From the NCBI GenBank assembly GCA_964017045.1, contig OZ024794.1, positions 23,045,359 to 23,109,358 of the forward strand: DNA of 64,000 nt, given 5' to 3'. This document shows, piece by piece, positions 48,201 through 57,780 of this stretch. The stretch comes from Omphiscola glabra. Taxonomy: Eukaryota; Mollusca; Gastropoda; Lymnaeidae. The notes under the pieces were generated by a model. It was not told where the DNA came from and ran no database searches. It was given only the letters and a program-made list of their open reading frames with translations. The position numbers and the translations under genes are program-made. Positions within the stretch are counted from its first letter, which is position 1; each line of letters opens with the position of its first letter.

Positions 48201-51200
48201 CACTTCCACATTTCCATCTTCATCCACTTCCACATCTTCATCTTCATCCATTTCCACATCTCCCTCTTCACCCACTTCCACATCTCCATCTTCCCCCACT
48301 TTCACATCTCCATATTTTTATAGCCTTAATAACTGTTGGCTATATCAGAGCCACAATAATTATTGCAGGTATATGTTCCAAGTTGTAATTATATTATAAA
48401 AGCATAGGGCACTTAAGTTTCTATTGTTGCATGAATTTTGCCCCTATCCCCGGTCCAAATTTTCTCTAACCATACTACTTAAAAACATTTGTAATAAATT
48501 TAAATTACTTTTAAATGAAAATGGTAAAAGCCAAAGTATTCATTAAATGTTTATTTATTAATATTCACGATGATCTCAATTTTTGTTAAAAGAATGTAAA
48601 TATGATACGTTCCCACGTCATTTTCCGATGTATGCAGAATGTGTGCGTGAACGAATTTCAAAGTATCTAAATATTTCGGTTTCGGCTTCAGTTTCGACCG
48701 AAAGGCTCGTTAAAATTTTGGTTTCGGCTTCGGTTTCACCCAAAAGTTATTTTTAACTTTCAGCCTAGTTTCGGTTTCGGCCCAAATAAGAAAATCAATT
48801 TCGGTGGGTCTCTAATTCAAACGTTTGCTTTCTTTTGTTTATATATTCCTTGTTGAAAGACCGCTGTTAGTACAAACGTCATCGTGACCTATGAATGTTC
48901 ATTAATTTCATCATATTTTTAAAATTAAGCACGCAATAAATTTTTTTAAAAAAAGGAATCATTTTTCTTAGCGTTTTGAAAAAAAATACTTTTGCATAAA
49001 GCTTTCTTTAATAAAATTAAGTGGGATGGGTTGGGGATGGGGGAGTCCCCCCCCCCCCCCCCACACACACACCAAAAAAAAACAACAACTTAATAACGCA
49101 TGTGCAAATAGTGCAATACAAATAAATAAATTGTTCAAGTCACCATTGGGTTAGTCCATAAAATACGCTTGGCTCGGTAGGAGGGGTGGAAGGGTGTCTA
49201 AGAAAGTATAACGGTTTGTGGCCCGGGGGGGGGGGGGAGGGGGGGCTTGGATCATTTGTGATGTCACACGTATATCTTTTTTATCATACATATAAAAGTT
49301 AAAATTGATCTTTAACTTTCTGTTGTGCTGGAATTATTCCGACCTAAGATGTCACCTAATAGTGTCTTATTTTAATAGTTAATTGAATTTTAGATTAAAT
49401 TTTAATTAGCTGAAATTTTTTTAAACAATTTTTTTTCAAATTTTGGAATTGTGAAGTAGTGTACTTTGGGGTGGGGCGACCGAGGGTCGAGATTTGTGAC
49501 ACATTGTGACTGTTTGTGGGGCAGGGGTGTAAGAAATTGTCAAACTAGCGTGACGTACTTTATGGACAGCCCCATAGATGACATAGGATTTTTTTTCAAG
49601 GATTAACATGACATTCATGGGTGTTTGAAAGATTTCTGACGTTATAGAAATTGTAACCAAAATGGGGAAAAAAAAAATACAATTTCCTATTATAATGAAC
49701 GTTTTTCAAAATTTATTTAATTTCTAAATTATATTTTCACATAAGAGTCTATGTATTTTCCATTGAAAACGTTTGAGCGCGGTGAGATTAAATTAAAAAA
49801 AAAATTATCCAGAAAAGAAAAAAATGAAACAATTGGTATGATAGAAAAAATATTTGTCCAATGAAACATGTCGTTTACTTCATTTGAAGTAAATTAAACG
49901 CTCATCTGTATCTGTGATAGCTAGTATAATAAACATGATTCGTACACGTGGTCACGTATGAAACAGCACAAACTAAACATAATGCAAAAGAAATAGGTCA
50001 AGATTTAAAAAAAAAAACGGAAGGAATGAAATATACCTTAAGCGACAACTCAATGTTTTCTCCGCCCCAAAGTTCGAGGCCTTCATCGTAGGTTCCCATC
50101 TCGATGAAAAACTCTTTATTGATTGCAAAAAGTCCTCCGGCCATTGTCGGGGATCTGCGTGTGTTGACAGTGGAATAGGATAGGGGTACATAATTATTAG
50201 TCTTCTCATCATTAGTAGGCTACGTGCACATCTAAAGTTCCTAACAAAATCTCTAGCCATGTTTAAACCAGTGGTTCCCAGCCTGGACTTCTAAGGAGCT
50301 CCACGGCCGCTCAAGGAAACTCTTACTAAAAGACTATAAACGTGTACATTTTTGGACAAAGAGTAGGCTTAAGGACACCCCAACCCCGAAAATGATTCTA
50401 CAAAGAGCTCCGCGATAAATTATTTTTTTTTTAGTAACCACTGCTTTATTCTATGTTTGTGGCTGGAGGGAGCATACTTTGTTGGGTCTGCATCAGAAAA
50501 CCGAGTTTTCCTTATCCGCGGCAAAATTTCCGACCAATCAAACAAGAAGTATTTGAACTCCAGAATGCCGATGTTGCCAATGGACGCTTCGATGGCGAAT
50601 GTCTTGTCGTCGATGACGTCGATTTCTGGCGTGACGGCTGATTTTGGATTGTCAACTATCGTCTGCAGGAGTGGCTCCAACCAGCCTGTATCGGACGAGA
50701 AGATGGCAGTTTTAATCTGGACATGTTAACTCTTGGTAGATAGGCTAATTAAAAGAAAAACAACAACAACCGATGACGAAGAGTTTAGCATTGGGGTCAG
50801 CGCAGTGGCGTTGCTACAGTGTTTGGTACTGGGATCAGCGCAGTGGCGTTGCTACAGTGTTTGGCACTGGGGTCAGCGCAGTGGCGTTGCTACAGTGTTT
50901 GGCACTGGGATCAGCGCAGTGGCGTTGCTACAGTGTTTGGCACTGGGGTCAGCGCAGTGGCGTTGCTACAGTGTTTGGCACTGGGGTCAGCGCAGTGGCG
51001 TTGCTACAGTGTTTGGCACTGGGGTCAGCGCAGTGGCGTTGCTACAGTGTTTGGTACTGGGGTCAGCGCAGTGGCGTTGCTACAGTGTTTAATTCCTGTT
51101 TTATGAATTACCTTGAGAGCATTCCACATGGGAATCGAGGAATAACAACACGGGGCCGACAGCCTCCTTGACCCCAGCAAGTCTCGCCTTCACAAGACCT

Positions 51201-54200
51201 GACCTTTTGGTCATGCGCAATAGCCGCAGTTTATCAGTCTGGGCGACGAACTTCTCTAAAGGCTTGTGCATAGTTACTGAAACAAGATTGAGGTTAGCTT
51301 TTGAAATACGACAGTTAAAAAAACTATATAAAGTATAAAGCATGAATTATTTTGTTTACTTTATATTAGATATCTAATTATAATTGCAGTAAAAACAGAT
51401 AAAACCGTATGCACCCATGGTTTTTAGAAGGCCACTGAAATGTATGACAACAAATTACCATGACATCAAAATTTTGGGAATGCTGAAAAACTCTGAGTGT
51501 GGGTATGGTGTCTCATGTTGGAATGAAAGCTGTTAAATTTTAAATTTGTAAATTTTGTGAATTCGTCTGAAAATTTGTTAATTTGAAAATCGAATCTGTT
51601 TTCGGGAATTGAATTTGAGTATGGGGAGATGAATCTAAATGTGTGAACCGAATCTACATTTGTGAACTGAATCTAAATTTGTGAACAGAATCTGAATTTG
51701 GTCATTATGTGTGTCTTTGGAAACTGGCTCTCGGGTTACTGTATCTGGGCTTGGGAATTGCGTTGTGTCTGAGTTAGGGAACTTGATAAACTGTAAAGGA
51801 TCACTTGATGCGTAATGTGATTTGGAAGAAACATGAAGCTTAGTTTTTAAAAACTATTTTAAAATCAAGGTGCGAAGTTACATCATAAGTTTACAACGGT
51901 ACTCAAACAAAACAACTCCATGGCAACGATATCATCTAAATCAACTCCATGGCAACGATATCATCTAAATTCCTACCCATATCTGAAAAATCATCCACTA
52001 AAATGACCTCTGCGACGAGGTCAGGTGGTGACCGGCCGAGCACACTGTGTATGGTCCGAAGCAGCACTGACCAGGCCTCGTTGTAAAAACAGATGATGAT
52101 GCTGACTTTTGGCAGCTTGGCGGGATACTTGCGGTCCTTGCACCTGATCAGACAATATTTGTTAGAAACATGTGCGACACCGGGGTAATACCAAATATCA
52201 CCAGACAGGGCGATGTCTTTTACCGGGTGGATTTGTTAGACATTATTGGGCTTTACATCATAAACATAGGACTCTCGTGAAATTAGGTTCAAATTTCACT
52301 CCCTCCATTTTAAGTGTTATGTTAACGATGAGACAAAACAGGTTGATTTCAAGGTCGGCCCGACCCATTGGTCAATTTAATGACCGTCCGCTGGGCTAAA
52401 TTTTAACGTTTGGCAAAACAAAGCATAGCGCATAGATCATGAGATGATATACCTGTAAGGTAAATACTAAAACTGTTTGTAATAACAGTTGTTGATTTGT
52501 CTTTAAATGGTGTGGGTGAGGAAGAGAGGCCATACGAGAGACCATGAAACTGTCAGTAACACGTTGTTACACAGCCTACAAATTTAATCAATAGTTTGTT
52601 AATGCTGTTTAGCGCGCGTTTAATAAATCCCTATAATGATAGGATGGAAGATAATGTCCAACGCTGTTGTTAGTCTATGGGTTAAAATTCAAGGGCGTAT
52701 CCGCGTTTGGAATTCATTAACACCAGCTTTGTGACCTTAAAAAATTATTCACCAATTAAAAAAAATCCGCACACAATTTCGACTCCCTAAAAGAATGCTA
52801 CAACATCAATGTACACCTGCTACAACATCAATGTGCACCTGCTACAACATCAATGTGCACATGCTACAACATCAATGTACAACTACTGCTACAACATCAA
52901 TGTACATCTGTACCCTTTGGGAAAATACACATATACTTTTTTGGAAAGTAAACAAGATTGTCTCGCACGTGTACCATTCCAACAAACTGTGTATATTGGA
53001 TTAATTGTATTCCCACGTCGTCTCATCTCGACAGTATTCGAATTTAAAATGAACGAAGTACAATATATAAACTACTGAACAAATTCTTTCATGCAGTTGA
53101 AATTTTCAGAGAGAGTACGAAAGGGTTGTTAAAATAAGACTATATAACGCTGGTCATTGCAAGATAGAAGAATCCTTTTGCCCGTCCACTCTTTGAGATT
53201 TATCTTCTAAACTAACTGGCTTGTACTGATTGGGGCATGGGATAAAATATAGTTTAAATAAAGGTAGTTGAAAAAAAGGTTATCTGAAAGGACCTAATCA
53301 TTGGACCTTTAGTCAAGTATACATATCAATTAGCATATTCAAAGGCTATCTGAATGGACCTACTCATTGGGCCTGTAGTCGGGTATACATATAGCATATT
53401 CAAAGGCTATCTGAATGGACCCACTCATTGTGTCTGTAGTCAGGTCAACATATAGCATATTCAAAGGCTATCTGAATGGACCTACTCATTGGGCCTGTAG
53501 TCAGGTATTTCCCTCTCAATAGAGATCTGAAGACTCGCGTATTCATTGTACTCGTGATTCTTCCAGCCCTCCTCGTACTTGGCGAGCTCTTGGGGACTAA
53601 GCTCTTTCTGATTTATCTTTACTGGTCGGCCATACTCACCTGTGAAGAAGTAAATTGTATTAGCAATTAACTATTGGTCGGGATTTGAAATTAAGACCTA
53701 ACAATGGCGTAGCTAGGGTTAGTGCCACACGGGGTGGGCCGTGGGGGGAAGGCGGGGGAACCTCGAAACTCCCATTCCTAAGCCACTGTGACCTAAAACA
53801 GACATCTCTCTCGTGTTTCTGATGGATTGTTACGGACACAGGGTTAAGGGGAAAGTAACATGGTTACAGAGTGTTTCAGCCTGTAAGTTGAGTTCGTTTA
53901 ACTTAACAACAACAATGTCTTGCTCATTAGGGGAATCACTATTTTAAAAAAAAATTAGGACCAAAAAAAAAAAAAAATAATAGAAGTTAGAATTGAAATT
54001 AAACGCAGAGTAGATTGCTCATCTTGCACCATCTGGGGGTTGGGGGGGGGCTTAATTATTTCAAACGTCAAGTCCCCTTCTATGATTAAATTAAATACAA
54101 TAAAAGTGATTATAGTTAATTAATCCATTTTCATTTGAACAGTCAACCCAGACAACTAGGGCATTATAGGACATTTTTTCCATTTAAGGGGTTTTTAATT

Positions 54201-56863
54201 TAGAGAAACCGAAAGAGCAGACCCCACTGGTAGTGACCGACAGCGACAGAGAAGATGACACTCGTAGTGACCGACAGCGATAGAGAAGACCACACTGGAA
54301 GTGACCGACAGAGAAGACCACCCTGGGAGTGACCGTCAGAGAAGACCACACTGGTAGCCACCGGCAGAGAAATCCACACTGGTAGCCACCGACAGAGACG
54401 ACCGCCCTGGGAGTGACCGACAGAGTAGACCACACTGTTAATCACCTTTATTGGGTGGGTCTACTCTCATCCCAGGCTTGATAGATTTTCTAAACAGTGA
54501 GTGCCGGTCTTGGTTTACGATGACCTCGATGTGGTCAGTGTAAGGCGCGTCCCAGGGAAGGGGATCTCGTTGGACGTACACCATGCCTTGTTTCTTGGTG
54601 GAGCTGTCAGCGTCTAGGCGCTCCGCGAGATGGCGTTCAGCATCCTAATGAGGAAACAATATAATTGACTATACGTTAGTAGTAGAAATAAGCATGGCCA
54701 ACAAATTTCATAGTAGTTGTGAACTCAGTCAAAAAAGTAGCCATTAACCTAGCCAACATTTCTCCAAGTAGCCATTAACCTAGCCAACATTTCTCCAAGT
54801 AGCCATTAACCTAGCCAACATTTCTCGCAGTTATATCAATGAACATAGCCAACATTTCTCGCAGTTATATCAATGAACATAGCCAACATTTCTTAAAGTA
54901 GCAATGAGCTTAGTCAAATTTTTAACAATAATAATGAACCTAGCAAACATTTCTCATAGCAGTCAAATACCTAGCCAATATTTTTTTACAGTAATTAAGA
55001 GTCAACTCTTGAGTCTGAAAACTACAGATCTACAACAATAGTTTTTTAAAATGTTATCTGAAATTTAACTTGTCTGTCAAAGAGAGAATACAAGAGAATA
55101 TGGAAGACAAAGATTTATTCTTAACTACAAAGCAATGAATACTATGCATACGTGATTTATAAGGTGACACCGATTCTGGCGGCCAAAGGATTCGTCCTTC
55201 AACTATCCTTCATGCAATGATTGCCGATCGATAATTAGCGTCTACTTAATTAATTATATGAAAAGAAGAATGCGGCGCAGTAATTGAAAAAGAAAGCGAA
55301 GGAACTTCTTGTCAGGGCCGGCCCAACGGTTGCTGGCGCCCCGGGCAAGCTTATCTTTTGCACCCGTTTTAAGTCTAATCATACAAATAACCCGTGGCAA
55401 AGACAAAAGAACTCTATACACGTGCAAAGGAAGCGGCCGGATTTGCCATCAGCGCCTTTTGCCACTACTTCCCAATAACGAACATACCATTTATGGAGTA
55501 TGACATACAAACATTTGGCAATAATAATCATATTTCTTCCATGGCGCCCATACGCAATACTTTTTCATATTTTTCAAGGTCGCTGATAGCGCCCGAAACA
55601 CGTGGCGCCCGGGGCAACTGCCCCAGTTGCCGGTGCTTTAAGCTGACCGTGCTTCTTATTGACATGTATAATCTGCCACCTATACTCACAAAAATAAGTA
55701 TTTTTTATCCAGGGGCGTCTACCCCTCCACTTGTATTTCCCTTACAATAGTGACAGGACTGGATAAACAAATAACGTACTATGTCCATAAAAAAGATGTC
55801 TCGGTTCAGCAGTGAAGTAGCGAGGGTAAGTGCCGCCCGGGGATGGACACTACTTTTGCCGACACCTTCCACTAAAAAAACTCTGCTGTCTGCCGGAAAT
55901 GCCGTCTATTCATGTAAAGAATGAAAGTAGCACCCAGGGCGAACCAACCCCCTCGCCCCCCATCCATTCCAACGCCACTACTGATCAGGATATTTAATAA
56001 CTACCCTCATACACACCGACTTTATTTAAGTTCTCGCTATGTAACTCTTACCCTGTCCGCAGCTTTGTCAACCTTGTCGGGCAGTCGGGTTACCCATGTC
56101 AGTTGGACATCTTCTGTAGGGCCGTGTTTCTGTCTCTCGTCACTGACTGTGTCCACCTGACCTTCAGCACCATAGTTATCTGCTCCCAGCCCCTGAACGA
56201 GAGTTGAGAATTAAACATTTCAGCCACCTTCATACCATTGCGCGTATGTGTGACATCAAGACGCCCAGTCACCTATACATATGTAACATACACATACATT
56301 TAAATACTTTCATTAGAAAAACACACACATTATTTTCGACTCTGCGTATCAAGAAGCCTCACTTTTATAACACAATCGACCTTAATATACCAAGCCTGAC
56401 AAAGTATCTGCACAACCTTAACTATACCACATTAAGCAATCCAAACTATAATAACAGGAGAGTGGAATTAGATATTTACCAGTACGCTCCCCAGATCTCC
56501 AAGTCCTAACGTGATGTGATTACGTCCCACATCATCTGAAGGGAGACCACCTAACCGTGAGTCAGCATCAGGGGCCATCACTTCCAGGAGCCCACCTTTC
56601 AGACTCGTTATAACTTCAGGATGTAAGGGCCGAAAGAACAGCGACTCATTTTTGAGGCGGCCATCTTGCTGCAGTCTGTCAATCTCCTTCAGCTGGATCT
56701 GGTTAAACTCTAGTTGTCTCCCGGCGCTCAGCTGGTTCATTCCTTGTGTCTTGTACATGGTCCACACGATCGTACCAATCCAGACGGCGGACACGCCAAA
56801 CAGCATGCCTCGGACACTGGTCAAGCGACATGACTTTTTCCTTGAAAGAGCAAATATGGCCAT
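39902..56863 (-). CDS. Polypeptide N-acetylgalactosaminyltransferase, 13 coding exons, 739 aa
   Basis: Transfers GalNAc from UDP-GalNAc to Ser/Thr, starting mucin-type O-glycans in the Golgi. Coding exons (5' to 3'): 56863-56480, 56192-56052, 54644-54446, 53639-53495, 52143-51977, 51276-51112, 50685-50478, 50154-50037, 45591-45406, 43220-43092, 42213-42130, 40835-40701, 40060-39902. The phases agree throughout (2220 nt). Residues about 20-38 form a type II membrane anchor, then a stem to about 225. The GT-A domain starts near 242 with GEYGRPV, then [20 protein letters not shown], the D-S-H metal motif (393-395), [16 protein letters not shown] (499-503) and CSRVAH with H527. The lectin domain is 615-739. 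Oddities: the usual G-G-F-D/N-W motif is replaced by ILEFK (441-445), and the exon 4 donor is GC. The subfamily could not be fixed. Confidence 0.92.
40372..40676. repeat. 15-bp minisatellite in GALNT intron 12
   Basis: About 20 copies of ACATTGGACAATGCA. Begins 24 nt after the exon 12 donor (minus strand). The period divides by three and gives open frames in many phases. Confidence 0.92.
41518..41640. repeat. 29-bp tandem repeat, three copies, plus a 24-bp duplication
   Basis: Units TCCTTGTAATTTGTGTACGT CTCTGTCAT in GALNT intron 11, followed by two copies of GGCATCAAGTGCACTGGGAG. Confidence 0.75.
41790..41930. mobile_element. Partial foldback MITE copy downstream of GALNT exon 11
   Basis: Contains AAGTGGCCATTCGGACTCGG, GAGAGGTTGGG and TTGTTGAGTTTGTAAGACAA, as in the other two copies, but only one arm plus a remnant GACCCGGGTTTCG. 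Lies in GALNT intron 11. Confidence 0.55.
43092..43220 (-). CDS. GALNT coding exon 10 (linker to lectin domain)
   Basis: Encodes [20 protein letters not shown] and [11 protein letters not shown], the standard block between catalytic and lectin domains. The acceptor (CTACAG) has no pyrimidine tract, because a 36-bp minisatellite comes right up to it. Confidence 0.9.
43223..43617. repeat. 36-bp minisatellite abutting the GALNT exon 10 acceptor
   Basis: About 11 units of GACGTGATCTCATTATCTAA + ACATACTCTCATGATT. Same family as 44265-44715, from which it is separated by the 42-bp array. Confidence 0.9.
43692..44228. repeat. 42-bp minisatellite in GALNT intron 9
   Basis: About 12.7 units beginning TATAGCCGGTACATTGTGAG. 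Lies between two blocks of the GACGTGATCTCAT family. Gives a 199-aa artefact frame. Confidence 0.93.
44265..44715. repeat. 33-bp minisatellite (GACGTGATCTCAT family, second block)
   Basis: Six tight units (CTATGGACGTGATCTCATGT + ACACATACTCTCC) at 44333-44530 with degenerate units on both sides. Confidence 0.88.
45406..45591 (-). CDS. GALNT coding exon 9 (third metal ligand, end of catalytic domain)
   Basis: Encodes [20 protein letters not shown], with H527 as the third metal ligand, then the flexible substrate-loop region ([11 protein letters not shown], shorter than the common RKxxPYTFPGG form), then [14 protein letters not shown]. Donor GTGAGT, phase 0. Confidence 0.92.
46816..47384. repeat. 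22-bp minisatellite in GALNT intron 8
   Basis: About 25 units of ACCACCATGTTGGGAGAAATGG. A 22-bp period means the frame shifts each unit, so all three frames stay open on both strands without meaning. Confidence 0.93.
47632..48312. repeat. 24-bp minisatellite in GALNT intron 8
   Basis: About 28 units of ACTTCCACATCTCCATCTTC + CCCC, with a higher-order repeat visible (48000-48120 is copied at 48140-48270). The 261-aa minus-strand frame is low-complexity and has no gene context. Confidence 0.92.
49148..49573. mobile_element. Degenerate PIF/Harbinger-like MITE in GALNT intron 8
   Basis: Same family as 61559-61956: left end GTTAGTCCATAAAATACG, right end CGTACTTTATGGACAGCCCC. The duplication is not clear. 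Interior contains poly(G) runs. Confidence 0.5.
50037..50154 (-). CDS. GALNT coding exon 8 ([11 protein letters not shown] and WGGEN)
   Basis: Encodes [16 protein letters not shown] and [20 protein letters not shown], the acceptor-site and WGGEN motifs typical of every active GALNT. Acceptor CACGCAG, donor GTATAT, phase 0 into exon 9. Confidence 0.93.
50269..50443. mobile_element. Probable hAT MITE in GALNT intron 7
   Basis: Begins CAGTGGTTCCCAGCCTGGAC and ends AGTAACCACTG. Flanking 8-mers GTTTAAAC and CTTTATTC agree at 5 of 8 positions only. Confidence 0.4.
50478..50685 (-). CDS. GALNT coding exon 7 (diverged catalytic segment)
   Basis: Begins [17 protein letters not shown] and [11 protein letters not shown], both standard. 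The following G-G-F-(D/N)-W signature is absent, with I-L-E-F-K in its place, while the later Trp (W451) is kept. Acceptor ATACAG and donor GTATGC are both clear, so the change lies in the protein and not in the exon model. Confidence 0.88.
50787..51088. repeat. 38-bp minisatellite after GALNT exon 6
   Basis: Eight units of GTCAGCGCAGTGGCGTTGCT + ACAGTGTTTGGCACTGGG. Begins 23 nt after the exon 6 donor (minus strand). GCAGTGGCGTTGCT resembles a hAT TIR, which may be its origin. Confidence 0.92.
51112..51276 (-). CDS. GALNT coding exon 6 (D-x-H metal-binding motif)
   Basis: Encodes [34 protein letters not shown] and [13 protein letters not shown]393, S394 and H395 are the D-x-H motif that binds Mn and UDP-GalNAc in GT27 enzymes. 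The family's usual Cys after the His is Val here. A 38-bp minisatellite starts 23 nt downstream of the donor. Confidence 0.9.
51913..51970. repeat. 29-bp tandem duplication after GALNT exon 5
   Basis: Two exact copies of CAACTCCATGGCAACGATAT + CATCTAAAT. On the minus strand the first copy starts 7 nt inside the intron. Confidence 0.9.
52797..52905. repeat. 20-bp tandem repeat in GALNT intron 4
   Basis: Five units of TGCTACAACATCAATGTACA type. Confidence 0.8.
53282..53512. repeat. 62-bp tandem repeat containing the GALNT exon 4 junction
   Basis: Four units (e.g. GGCTATCTGAATGGACCTAC, then TCATTGGGCCTGTAGTCAGG). The unit next to the gene holds the last coding bases of exon 4 and its donor; the other three are intronic copies of that junction. 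Confidence 0.88.
53495..53639 (-). CDS. GALNT coding exon 4 with GC donor
   Basis: Encodes [18 protein letters not shown] to EREIPDY, the conserved entry of the GALNT catalytic domain. The frame runs on for five more codons to a TAG, with no usable GT before it. Ending at ACAG followed by GC gives exactly the two-base phase that exon 5 ([11 protein letters not shown]) needs and joins D-Y-R to C-K as in other GALNTs. This would be a GC-AG intron. The junction lies inside a 62-bp tandem repeat. Confidence 0.7.
53702..53788. mobile_element. Short hAT MITE related to the CAGTGGCGTAGC family
   Basis: An 87-bp element with ends CAATGGCGTAGCTAG and AAGCCACTG. Target duplication AGACCTAA / TGACCTAA (7 of 8). 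Lies in GALNT intron 3. Confidence 0.65.
54215..54437. repeat. About 30-bp minisatellite after GALNT exon 3
   Basis: Eight irregular units of AGAAGACCACACTGGTAGTG + ACCGACAG. Starts 9 nt after the exon 3 donor (minus strand). Confidence 0.88.
54446..54644 (-). CDS. GALNT coding exon 3 (stem to catalytic-domain entry)
   Basis: Encodes [13 protein letters not shown] through [15 protein letters not shown]. Acceptor TCATTAG, donor AAAG then GTGATT, with one base carried into exon 4 to make the Gly of GEYGRPV. Nine nucleotides after the donor begins a tandem array of about 30-bp units that fills 54437-54215. Confidence 0.82.
54735..54960. repeat. About 30-bp tandem repeat in GALNT intron 2
   Basis: Units of TAGCCATTAACCTAGCCAAC + ATTTCTCCAAG, decaying to the right. 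Confidence 0.8.
55313..55651. mobile_element. hAT-like MITE, CAGGGCCGGCC family
   Basis: Begins CAGGGCCGGCCC and ends GCTGACCGTG. Target duplication CTTCTTGT / CTTCTTAT (7 of 8). Contains CGCCCCGGGC blocks at both ends. Lies in GALNT intron 2. Confidence 0.65.
56480..56863 (-). CDS. GALNT coding exon 1 (cytoplasmic tail, membrane anchor, stem)
   Basis: Starts [19 protein letters not shown]; the basic tail is followed by a hydrophobic segment ([16 protein letters not shown]), as in type II Golgi enzymes. The stem that follows is variable and rich in Gln, Glu and Leu. The donor GTAAAT gives phase 0, fitting exon 2 (56192-56052). Confidence 0.85.
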
Positions 56864-56924
56864 TCATAAGGCGCTCTCAACCCTAGGTCAGCTGGCTTCA
56901 TGCATATCTGAGATAGGTGTGTTT

Positions 56925-56950
56925 GTGTCTATATATAATACTATATAACT
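56925..56950 (-). promoter_or_regulatory. Possible TATA element upstream of GALNT
   Basis: An AT-rich TATATA run (about 56929-56946) lies 65-85 nt upstream of the GALNT start codon, at a distance that suits a short leader. Such runs are common in this AT-rich DNA, so support is weak. Confidence 0.25.
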
Positions 56951-57134
56951 TTCCAAAAGAAATGTTCTTGTGGCAAAATAGTGTCTAAAATCATAATAAA
57001 AAACAACATCGAATCAAGATTATGTTAAAGACAAACTGTTAAACATAGAATTTTGCAGTGGCACTTCATTGTATCATCAGAAATGCAACTATTCGGCCAA
57101 ATACGAATCAGAAGTTGAGCCGAACATTCCCTAT

Positions 57135-57365
57135 ACCAGGGTTTAGCAACCTTATGGTATTAGCGTGCCAAAGTAAGTCTTCTAAGTCAGCAACCGTATG
57201 GTATTAGAGTGCCAAAGTAAGTCTTCTAAGTCAGCAACCGTATGGTATTAGAGTGCCAAAGTAAGTCTTCTAAGTCAGCAACCGTATGGTATTAGAGTGC
57301 CAAAGGAAGTCTTCTAAGTCAGCAACCGTATGGTATTAGAGTGCCAAAGTAAGTCTTCTAATTCA
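57135..57365. repeat. 44-bp tandem repeat
   Basis: Five units of AGTCAGCAACCGTATGGTAT + TAGAGTGCCAAAGTAAGTCTTCTA (given in two parts). The first copy reads like the end of a TIR element (AGGGTTTAGCAACCTTATGG). Confidence 0.85.
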
Positions 57366-57453
57366 TTCAGAGTGCCAACAACTTATAAGCCTACCGTTAG
57401 AGACACAATTTTTAAGTCATTTATAATAATTATTTGTTCAGACTTCCTGCACG

Positions 57454-57627
57454 CAGGGCCGGCCTTAGGCCATTGCAACCTATGCGGACGCAATGGGCCC
57501 CGCACTTTCATATGACCCGCCTCGAATTTATTTCCTAATACAAAATCTTAATTTTCACTTATTATCCTTATTCCTACACAGAAAGGGCCCCGCGCAATCC
57601 GTTTCGCATAGGGGCCCGCAATAGGTG
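57454..57627. mobile_element. hAT-like MITE, CAGGGCCGGCC family, short copy
   Basis: Begins CAGGGCCGGCCTTAGG; the 3' end is degraded. A perfect 8-bp duplication CCTGCACG flanks it (57446-57453, 57628-57635). Confidence 0.65.
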
Positions 57628-57780
57628 CCTGCACGCCCATGAAAACGGGTCTGTGTGCCCAGTCTGACCCATGCGCTCTACCACTTAAAATTGAAGATAG
57701 TATTATGCATTACGAGGTCACAAGAAGTTTAAAATTAAAACTATTTAGAGTTTTAAAGAACATGCGATATATTATTAACT

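Larger units (their letters stand above)
45891..48814. mobile_element. hAT-like element with TTTCGG-rich ends carrying two minisatellites
   Basis: The left end begins TAGAGACAGGCCG and the right end, read inward, begins TAGAGACCCACCG. Both are followed by TTTCGGTTTCGGC / GGCCGAAA tracts (45905-46060 and 48675-48800). An 8-bp duplication ATTCAGAC / ATTCAAAC (7 of 8) flanks the whole. No transposase frame is visible. The inside is mostly the 22-bp and 24-bp minisatellites. Lies in GALNT intron 8. Confidence 0.55.

Noticed and set aside
47520..48323. A 261-aa acidic frame (EVGEDGDV repeats) and a 235-aa frame on the other strand
   Set aside because: 24-bp array, period divisible by three. No splice, start or domain context.
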